A stretch of 8,750 nt of DNA, from positions 1 to 8,750 of the forward strand of contig JAEDIN010000050.1 of assembly GCA_016292445.1 (NCBI GenBank). The letters run 5' to 3'. The notes under the pieces are model-generated. The model searched no databases. It saw only the letters and a program-made list of their open reading frames with translations, and was not told the DNA's origin. The position numbers were made by a program, and so were the translations under genes. This document shows, piece by piece, positions 1-4,890 of the stretch; positions within the stretch are counted from its first letter, which is position 1; each line of letters begins with the position of its first letter. The stretch is from Oscillospiraceae bacterium. GTDB taxonomy: Bacteria; Bacillota; Clostridia; Oscillospirales; Oscillospiraceae.

Positions 1-460
1 GCGCCAGCATTCCGAAAATGCCGAGCCAGCCGAGGTCGGGGAGGAGCATCGCCAGTACAAAGGGGATAAGTCCGAAAACAATGTTCGGCAGCAGGGACAT
101 GAAAACAAATCTGCCCTTGCTCATATCTTCTGTGCCGATGACAAACAGCATACCCTGAATGAGGTTGGTGTAAAGATACACATCACTCTTAAAGCACATT
201 GCGTGCAGCAGCTCATGCGGCAGCAGCGAAACGAAAAACAGCAGGCAGCCGATCAGCCAATCGCTTGCCGGAATGCTGCGGTATTTATACAGCAGCACCG
301 TCACCAGCACCGCCAGCATAAAAAGCGAGTACTTGCCCACGACACGGTTAAGCTCCGTCGTGCTTTCCGCTTCCTTAAATTTCACCGCCCCCGGCTTGTG
401 CTCGCCGTGAGGCAAGGAGTCGGGGTTCAAATCATATTTTCCCATGTAGTGCAGTTTCAT
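1..460 (-). CDS. DUF3267-type membrane zinc metalloprotease, 3' part outside the window
   Basis: The minus-strand reading frame is open from the ATG at 458-460 to the left edge, giving 153 residues. It has a hydrophilic N-terminus of about 43 residues, a membrane segment at about 45-58, and a second hydrophobic stretch at 68-81 that runs straight into a zinc-protease motif, PHELLHA, with H82, E83 and H86 as the expected metal and catalytic residues. Two more hydrophobic stretches follow at about 119-140 and from 143. A HExxH motif at the end of a membrane helix, followed by a compact membrane domain, is typical of the DUF3267 putative zincin family, whose substrates are largely unknown. The start is fixed because an in-frame TAG lies directly before the ATG (461-463); GGAGG lies at 472-476, 11 bases away. 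The C-terminal third metal ligand cannot be checked. Family assignment is from motif and topology. Confidence 0.8.
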   Translation of the reverse strand, partial: MKLHYMGKYDLNPDSLPHGEHKPGAVKFKEAESTTELNRVVGKYSLFMLAVLVTVLLYKYRSIPASDWLIGCLLFFVSLLPHELLHAMCFKSDVYLYTNLIQGMLFVIGTEDMSKGRFVFMSLLPNIVFGLIPFVLAMLLPDLGWLGIFGMLA

Positions 461-501
461 CTACATATAATCCTCCGAAATTCGACACGATATTATAAAT
501 T

Positions 502-529
502 AGTATAGCATACTTTCTTCTCCGTGCAA
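502..529 (-). promoter_or_regulatory. Probable sigma-A promoter of the DUF3267 gene
   Basis: On the minus strand TTGCAC (524-529) and TATACT (502-507) are separated by 16 bases. Transcription would start roughly 35 bases before the GGAGG site of the metalloprotease gene. Confidence 0.55.
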
Positions 530-548
530 ATCTCATTATTAACAAAGG

Positions 549-577
549 TTGATTTAATCATAATAAGATTATATAAT
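549..577 (+). promoter_or_regulatory. Probable sigma-A promoter of pncB-niaR
   Basis: TTGATT (549-554) and a perfect TATAAT (572-577) are 17 bases apart. The predicted start of transcription, 6-8 bases after the -10 box, falls at about 583-585, exactly the outer edge of the left inverted repeat of the downstream element. The promoter also has partial dyad symmetry: TTGATT (549-554) against AATCAA (575-580), and TAATC (555-559) against GATTA (567-571), with a 3-base offset. This could be an operator or only AT-rich chance. Confidence 0.6.
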
Positions 578-582
578 CAAAC

Positions 583-862
583 TAAGCTGACGAGAGTCGA
601 ACACCTGTCGCCTGTCAGCGCATCCTTTCGGCTATTTCCGCTTTTTTGCCTTGATGGGCGTAAGCTCACCTGCGCCAAAGAAAGCCGAAAATGCCTCGAA
701 AAATACTGCTGACAGGTGCTGCGCAGTTTTGCCGGAGCAGATTTTTGTTCAGGCAAGGCAAAGACCGCAGAGAATACTTGTTTGTATTGTCAAGGGCTTT
801 AACGCAGCGTGGGCGAAAATCAGCCTGTCAAAACCGATAGGTGTTCGACTCTCGTCAGCTTA
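583..862. mobile_element. 280-bp element with perfect 24-bp terminal inverted repeats (MITE-like)
   Basis: Positions 583-606 and 839-862 are exact reverse complements over 24 bases; the match stops at both outer edges. Both ends carry TA at the outermost position (583-584 and 861-862). This would fit a 22-bp inverted repeat flanked by a TA target duplication, as made by IS630/Tc1-mariner-type transposases, and an AC pair also flanks both sides (581-582, 863-864). The interior has no credible gene. Short reading frames exist but lack ribosome sites. The element sits between the promoter and the ribosome site of pncB. It may be a non-autonomous transposable element or a structured leader; no second copy was noticed in the window, so mobility is unproven. 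Confidence 0.5.
583..862 (+). other. Predicted structured 5' leader RNA of pncB
   Basis: If transcribed from the promoter at 549-577, the leader starts at the left arm and closes on the right arm by a 24-bp stem. Internal pairings visible by eye are 611-619 with 708-716 (9 bp), 626-633 with 683-690 (8 bp), 657-662 with 671-676 (6 bp with one G-U, 8-base loop), 718-723 with 803-808 (6 bp), 728-733 with 757-762 (6 bp), and 773-777 with 784-788 (5 bp, 6-base loop). These are mutually compatible and nest into a two-lobed multibranch shape. It does not match a riboswitch class I can recognise. A transposable element with internal repeats could fold in the same way. Confidence 0.35.
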
Positions 863-869
863 ACTACAA

Positions 870-883
870 TACCTTCGGAGGTA
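870..883 (+). promoter_or_regulatory. Small hairpin over the pncB ribosome binding site
   Basis: TACCT (870-874) can pair with AGGTA (879-883) around a TCGG loop, enclosing most of the GGAGG Shine-Dalgarno site (877-881). The stem is only 5 bp, so any effect on translation would be modest. Confidence 0.3.
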
Positions 884-886
884 GCT

Positions 887-2338
887 ATGGACAACAGACG
901 CAGCCTTAACCTGACCATGCTGTGCGATTATTACGAGCTGACGATGGGCAACGGATATTTCGACCACAACATGAAGGACAAGATAACCTACTTTGACGTG
1001 TTTTACCGCCAGAACCCCGATATGGGCGGCTTTGCAATATGCGCAGGGCTGGAGCAGGTCATCGACTACATTCAGAACCTGCATTTCGAGCCCGAGGACA
1101 TAGAATATCTGCGCGGCAGAAATATGTTCTCCGAGGAATTTTTGGACTACCTCAAAAACTTCAAATTCGAGGGCGACATCTGGGCTATTCCCGAGGGAAC
1201 TCCGGTGTTTCCGCGCGAGCCTATCATGACGGTGCGCGCGCCGGCAATTCAGGCGCAGCTTATCGAGACCTATGTGCTGCTCGAGCTTAACCACCAGAGC
1301 CTCATTGCGACCAAGGCAAACCGCGTTTGCCGTGCAGCCGAGGGCAGAACGGTGCTCGAGTTCGGTTCGCGCCGTGCGCAGGGCATCGACGGTGCGGTCA
1401 CCGGCGCAAGAGCGGCGTATATCGGCGGCTGTGCAGGCACTGCCTGCGCGGTATCCGATACCCGCTACGGTGTTCCGGCAGGCGGCACGATGGCGCACTC
1501 ATGGGTGCAGATGTTCGACAGTGAGTACGAGGCGTTCAAGGCATACTGCCAGACCTACCCCACCAACGCGACCCTGCTTGTCGATACCTACAACTCCCTC
1601 AAGAGCGGCGTTCCCAATGCGATAAAGGCGTTTAACGAGGTGCTCAGACCTCTCGGCATAACGAAATGCGGCATTCGCTTTGACTCGGGCGACATGGCGT
1701 ATCTGACGCGCAAGGCGAGAGCTATGCTCGACGACGCCGGATGGCCCGAGTGCAAAATAACGGTGTCGAATGCTCTTGATGAGCGTCTTATCACGGAGCT
1801 TCTTTTGCAGGGCGCGAAGATAGACGCTTTCGGCGTCGGCGAAAGGCTCATCACCTCGAAGTCCGACCCCGTTTTCGGCGGAGTTTACAAGCTGTGCGCA
1901 GTCGAGAACGACAAGGGCGAGATAATCCCCAAGATAAAGATAAGCGAAAATGTCGGCAAGATAACGAACCCCGGCTTCAAGAGAGTTTACCGCCTGTTCG
2001 ACAAGGAGACCGGCATGGCGGAGGCCGACTACATCACCCTGCACGACGAGGTCGTTGACGACACCAAGCCCCTTGAGATCTGCGACCCCGAGGCACGCTG
2101 GAAGACCAAGGTCATGGACAGCTTTAGTGCCGTCGAGCTTCAGGTGCCGATATTCAAGCACGGCGAGCTTATATACAAGCTGCCGACAATTGAGGAGATC
2201 AAGCGCAATTGCGCTTACGGCGTAAGCACGCTCTGGCCGGAGGTCAAGAGGTTTGATTACCCCCACCAGTACTATGTCGATCTGTCCGCAAAGCTCATGG
2301 CTCTCAAGGACGAGATGCTCAAGCAGGGGTCAAAATGA
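887..2338 (+). CDS. pncB: Nicotinate phosphoribosyltransferase
   Basis: A cytoplasmic enzyme of 483 residues, normal length for the bacterial family. It joins nicotinate and PRPP to give nicotinate mononucleotide, with ATP hydrolysis: the entry step of the Preiss-Handler NAD salvage route. Seen in the sequence: the N-terminal LTMLCDYYELTM signature, the EFGSRRAQG active-site block at 158-166, GGTMAHSW with H204 in the position of the ATP-phosphorylated histidine known in the family, and the phosphate-binding SKSDPVFGG block from 324. The start at 887 has GGAGG five bases upstream (877-881). An in-frame ATG at 809 would add 26 residues read from the inverted-repeat element and has no ribosome site, so it is rejected. 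Its stop overlaps the start of niaR by four bases (ATGA), so the two are translationally coupled in one operon. Confidence 0.95.
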   Translation: MDNRRSLNLTMLCDYYELTMGNGYFDHNMKDKITYFDVFYRQNPDMGGFAICAGLEQVIDYIQNLHFEPEDIEYLRGRNMFSEEFLDYLKNFKFEGDIWAIPEGTPVFPREPIMTVRAPAIQAQLIETYVLLELNHQSLIATKANRVCRAAEGRTVLEFGSRRAQGIDGAVTGARAAYIGGCAGTACAVSDTRYGVPAGGTMAHSWVQMFDSEYEAFKAYCQTYPTNATLLVDTYNSLKSGVPNAIKAFNEVLRPLGITKCGIRFDSGDMAYLTRKARAMLDDAGWPECKITVSNALDERLITELLLQGAKIDAFGVGERLITSKSDPVFGGVYKLCAVENDKGEIIPKIKISENVGKITNPGFKRVYRLFDKETGMAEADYITLHDEVVDDTKPLEICDPEARWKTKVMDSFSAVELQVPIFKHGELIYKLPTIEEIKRNCAYGVSTLWPEVKRFDYPHQYYVDLSAKLMALKDEMLKQGSK

Positions 2339-2841
2339 ACGCTGTAAATCGCAGAGAAAATATAATACAGATGCTCAGGCAGGCGGCAGATCCCGTTAGC
2401 GCGGCGAGCCTTGCCTCCGCTTTGGGTGTGAGCAGGCAGATAATCGTCGGGGATATTGCGCTTTTGCGAGCCTCGGGCGAAAAAATAACGAGCACGCCGC
2501 GCGGCTATGTTCTCTCCGAGGGCGGCACAAGCGTGTACACTCTTGCCTGCGTCCACGGCGTTGAGGATACCGAAAAGGAGCTCAACATCATGGTCGATAA
2601 CGGCTGCAAGGTGCTCACCGTTTCGGTCGAGCATCCGGTTTACGGGCTTCTGACAGGAGAGCTGCAGCTTGCCAATCGCTACGATGTGCGTCAGTTTGTC
2701 GAAAAGCTGCAAAGCGGAGAGGTCAGACCCTTATCGGCACTCACGGGCGGTGTGCATCTGCACACTCTGTCGTGTCCGGACAACGAGTGCTTTGAGCGCA
2801 CACGCAGACAGCTTGAGCGCGAGGGGCTCTTGTACCTCTGA
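2335..2841 (+). CDS. niaR: Niacin-responsive transcriptional repressor NiaR (HTH_11 plus 3H domain)
   Basis: A 168-residue DNA-binding regulator. Residues 6-60 form an HTH_11 winged helix (LASALGVSRQIIVGDI recognition region, wing ending RGYVL). Residues about 68-168 form a 3H ligand domain. H74, E82, H141 and H143 match the spacing of the metal ligands I recall for the Thermotoga maritima TM1602 structure (His79, Glu87, His144, His146), and the conserved H100 is in VEHPVYG. In Firmicutes this family represses NAD-synthesis and niacin-uptake genes when niacin is plentiful. The ATG overlaps the pncB stop, with AGGGG at 2325-2329. The likely target is the palindrome at 2882-2925, which begins 41 bases after this gene. 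No comparable full palindrome is present at the pncB promoter. No separate terminator was found behind the gene. Confidence 0.92.
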   Translation: MNAVNRRENIIQMLRQAADPVSAASLASALGVSRQIIVGDIALLRASGEKITSTPRGYVLSEGGTSVYTLACVHGVEDTEKELNIMVDNGCKVLTVSVEHPVYGLLTGELQLANRYDVRQFVEKLQSGEVRPLSALTGGVHLHTLSCPDNECFERTRRQLEREGLLYL

Positions 2842-2858
2842 TAATATTTTAATTATTG

Positions 2859-2886
2859 TTGACAAAAAGCATATAAGTGTTAAAGT
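2859..2886 (+). promoter_or_regulatory. Probable promoter of the EIIC_2 transporter gene
   Basis: A perfect TTGACA (2859-2864) lies 16 bases from a weaker TAAAGT (2881-2886). The -10 box and the expected start of transcription lie inside the palindrome 2882-2925, the geometry expected for repression by a bound dimer. Confidence 0.5.
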
Positions 2887-2925
2887 AATCTACACAGGTG
2901 TCTTGACACCTGTGTAGATTACTTT
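2882..2925. promoter_or_regulatory. 44-bp palindromic operator, probable NiaR site
   Basis: Two perfect 21-base arms (2882-2902 and 2905-2925) flank a TT centre. The core reads AGGTGTCTTGACACCT. Such tight symmetry suits a dimeric repressor. It directly follows niaR, overlaps the promoter of the next gene, and ends just before its ribosome site (2927-2931). As RNA it would form a 20-bp hairpin with a four-base loop, followed only by ACTTTTAGG, so it is a poor terminator. Assignment to NiaR rests on position; the consensus was not compared with a database. Confidence 0.75.
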
Positions 2926-2943
2926 TAGGAGAAATGAATCAAT

Positions 2944-4050
2944 ATGGCAAAGCTGAAAGCATTTTTTAAGCGCAAGGATGTTGAAGTCAGCCTCAAGCGT
3001 TACGGTATCGACGCCCTCGGCGCAATGGCGCAGGGACTTTTCTGCACGCTGCTCGTCGGAACGATACTCGACACTCTCGGAACGCAGCTCGGCATCGGCT
3101 TTCTCGCAAAGCCCATCGTTGAAATTAACGGCGCGGGCTTCACCATAGGCAAATTCGCATCCGCGATGGTCGGCCCTGCGATGGCGGTGGCGATAGGCTA
3201 CGCGCTGCACGCGCCTGCCATGGTGCTGTTTTCGCTCATCCCGGTCGGCTATGCGACCAATGTCATGGGTGGAGCGGGCGGCCCTCTTGCGGTGTATGTC
3301 GTTGCGGTCATAGCCGCCGAGTTCGGCAAAATGGTCTCCAAGGAGACAAAGATAGATATTCTCGTGACCCCCATCGTCACCGTGCTCATCGGCATAGGGC
3401 TTGCCTACTTCATCGCCTCGCCCATCGGCAAGGGTGCGATGGCGGTCGGCGATGTCATCAAGTGGGCGACCACTCAGCAGCCCTTCGTTATGGGTGTGCT
3501 GGTATCGGTCATCGTCGGCGTTGCGCTGACGCTGCCCATTTCCTCTGCCGCCATTTGCGCCGCGCTCAGCCTCACGGGTCTTGCCGGCGGTGCGGCACTT
3601 GCCGGATGCTGCGCCAACATGGTCGGCTTTGCGGTGATATCCTTCCGTGAAAACGGCTGGGGCGGCGTTGTTTCTCAGGGCCTCGGCACCTCCATGCTCC
3701 AGATGGGCAACATCGTGCGCAACCCGAAAATTTGGATACCCGCAATCGCGGCAAGCGCCGTCACCGGACCTGTCGCCACCTGCCTGTTTAAGCTCGAGAT
3801 GAACGGTGCGGCGGTGTCCTCCGGCATGGGTACCTGCGGTCTTGTCGGCCCCATCGGCGTGTGGACCGGCTGGGCAAATCCGAGTGCCGAGGCAGTCCTC
3901 GACGGCGCGGCGGCGATTATTCCCACCGCAACCGATTGGATAGGCCTTGCCCTCGTATCCGTCGTCCTGCCCGCCGTTCTGGCTTGGCTGTTCGGCAAGC
4001 TCTGCCGCAAGCTCGGCTGGATTAAGGACGGCGATCTCAAACTAAACTGA
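2944..4050 (+). CDS. EIIC_2-family membrane transporter, candidate niacin-related uptake protein
   Basis: A very hydrophobic 368-residue integral membrane protein with roughly nine or ten membrane segments. It begins with a charged cytoplasmic stretch and KRYGIDALGAMAQGLF, and carries the block QGLGTSMLQMGNIVRNP, then IWIPAI and SGMGTCGLVGPIGVW, which I recognise from the PTS_EIIC_2 (PF13303) family. These proteins are usually labelled PTS sugar subunit IIC. No EIIA, EIIB, HPr or sugar-metabolism gene is nearby, so phosphotransferase activity is doubtful. AGGAG at 2927-2931 lies 12 bases before the ATG. The gene has its own promoter covered by a palindrome and follows pncB-niaR, which suggests transport of niacin or a related NAD precursor. 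The substrate is inference; the family call is firm. Confidence 0.82.
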   Translation: MAKLKAFFKRKDVEVSLKRYGIDALGAMAQGLFCTLLVGTILDTLGTQLGIGFLAKPIVEINGAGFTIGKFASAMVGPAMAVAIGYALHAPAMVLFSLIPVGYATNVMGGAGGPLAVYVVAVIAAEFGKMVSKETKIDILVTPIVTVLIGIGLAYFIASPIGKGAMAVGDVIKWATTQQPFVMGVLVSVIVGVALTLPISSAAICAALSLTGLAGGAALAGCCANMVGFAVISFRENGWGGVVSQGLGTSMLQMGNIVRNPKIWIPAIAASAVTGPVATCLFKLEMNGAAVSSGMGTCGLVGPIGVWTGWANPSAEAVLDGAAAIIPTATDWIGLALVSVVLPAVLAWLFGKLCRKLGWIKDGDLKLN

Positions 4051-4065
4051 AAAAGCAGGATGCGC

Positions 4066-4111
4066 AAAAAGATAAGGGCGGTGTAATGGGATACACCGCC
4101 CTTATCTTTTT
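4066..4111. terminator. Bidirectional intrinsic terminator
   Basis: A perfect 20-bp stem (4066-4085 with 4092-4111) with a six-base loop lies between convergent genes. The stem has a GC-rich core (AAGGGCGGTG) and A/T runs at its base, giving a T run on either strand. It ends the transporter gene on the plus strand and the DivIVA-like gene, whose stop codon is one base away (4113-4115), on the minus strand. Confidence 0.93.
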
Positions 4112-4112
4112 C

Positions 4113-4664
4113 TTATTTCTCCGTTGCCATGGTCATAAGTGCCTGCTTGAGTCTGAATATCTGCGTTGCGTGGGTCACATTCAGCTCGTCAAGCTGCTTG
4201 TTTATCCTGTCGATAGCCTCAAGCTGACGCAGCGAGAAGCCGTCGGATGTCTTGCCCTCATCGGACACGGGAGCGTATTTCGACGCCGAATCCTTTGCGT
4301 GCTCGAGAAGTATGCTCGCCTGAAACTTTGCGTCGGCAAGAATCTTGTCCGCCTCAACCTTCGCATCGGCGGTTATCGCCTCTGCCTCGTCCTTGGCTCG
4401 CTTGATAAGCTCGGCCGCCTCTGCCTCCGCCTCCTCGACGGCGGATTTTGCCCTTGCCTGCGCGTTTATCACCGCAACGCCGATCTCGTCCTTTGCGCTG
4501 CTCACATCGTCGCAGGCCTTGCGAAGTCTTTCGTTCTCCTCCAGAAGCTCCAGCACCTCCTGCTTGAGCTCGTTAAGGCGCGTATCGACTTTGTTTGCGT
4601 TATAATATTTCTGCTTTGCGATGTCAAAGCGGATAGAATCAAGATATTCCTTTGTAATAGCCAT
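4113..4664 (-). CDS. DivIVA-domain coiled-coil protein
   Basis: A 183-residue cytoplasmic protein. Residues 11-33 (IRFDIAKQKYYNANKVDTRL) fit the DivIVA N-terminal pattern, with F13, Y21, V26 and D27 in the positions of the F...GY...VD signature, although the usual RG before the tyrosine is KY here. A leucine- and glutamate-rich coiled coil follows (about 28-60), then a long alanine/glutamate/lysine helix (about 66-130), and a second short helix near the C-terminus (about 144-178). DivIVA-family proteins assemble at curved membranes, division sites or poles and recruit other envelope proteins. The sequence is shorter and more divergent than B. subtilis DivIVA-type proteins are in the membrane-binding part, so it may be a SepIVA/GpsB-like relative. 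GGAGG at 4673-4677 is eight bases before the ATG. It is divergent from the heptad-repeat membrane protein and shares its promoter region. Confidence 0.8.
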   Translation of the reverse strand: MAITKEYLDSIRFDIAKQKYYNANKVDTRLNELKQEVLELLEENERLRKACDDVSSAKDEIGVAVINAQARAKSAVEEAEAEAAELIKRAKDEAEAITADAKVEADKILADAKFQASILLEHAKDSASKYAPVSDEGKTSDGFSLRQLEAIDRINKQLDELNVTHATQIFRLKQALMTMATEK

Positions 4665-4707
4665 GATACAGACCTCCGTTCACACACAACTGTATAACTT
4701 GTATGAA

Positions 4708-4736
4708 ATTTTAGCAGAAATGCACAAAAATTGCAA
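4708..4736 (-). promoter_or_regulatory. Probable promoter of the DivIVA-like gene
   Basis: On the minus strand TTGCAA (4731-4736) and TAAAAT (4708-4713) are 17 bases apart, about 45 bases before the start codon. Confidence 0.6.
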
Positions 4737-4779
4737 TGAAACTTTTTTGTAACACTTTTGGCAAAATACATATTTAATA

Positions 4780-4808
4780 TTGACAATTTGACAGTTTATT
4801 AATAAAAT
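4780..4808 (+). promoter_or_regulatory. Probable promoter of the heptad-repeat membrane protein
   Basis: A perfect TTGACA (4780-4785) and TAAAAT (4803-4808) are 17 bases apart. A second TTGACA lies at 4788-4793 but has no good -10 box. The leader is about 75 bases long. Confidence 0.65.
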
Positions 4809-4842
4809 GTAAACAGACGGCATAGAGATAATTAAAGTGCCA

Positions 4843-4862
4843 TTTGCCCTCCCAAGGGCAAA
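4843..4862 (+). promoter_or_regulatory. Leader hairpin before the heptad-repeat gene
   Basis: TTTGCCCT (4843-4850) pairs with AGGGCAAA (4855-4862) around a CCCA loop. It lies between the promoter and the ribosome site and has no T run, so it is more likely an mRNA-stabilising or regulatory stem than a terminator. Confidence 0.5.
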
Positions 4863-4890
4863 CAACAGAACTATTTATAAGGGGAAAAGT

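Noticed and set aside
583..862. tRNA remnant (GTTCGACTC in the right arm resembles a T-loop)
   Set aside because: The bases on either side of the TTCGACT loop cannot form a T stem, and no acceptor or anticodon arm is present.
524..863. Short open frames inside the inverted-repeat element
   Set aside because: They have no Shine-Dalgarno site, are of odd composition and cross the repeat boundaries.
809..886. N-terminal extension of pncB from the ATG at 809
   Set aside because: It reads through the right inverted repeat, lacks a ribosome site, and adds residues unlike the family start; the ATG at 887 has an excellent GGAGG.
860..2266. Long minus-strand frames opposite pncB
   Set aside because: They are antisense mirrors of a well-conserved gene, without ribosome sites or recognisable domains.
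2882..2925. Palindrome as an intrinsic terminator of niaR
   Set aside because: There is no proper T run after the stem, and the symmetry overlaps the next gene's -10 box, so an operator explains it better.
4086..4697. Plus-strand frame opposite the DivIVA-like gene
   Set aside because: It starts in the terminator loop, has no ribosome site and is antisense to a gene with a clear DivIVA motif.
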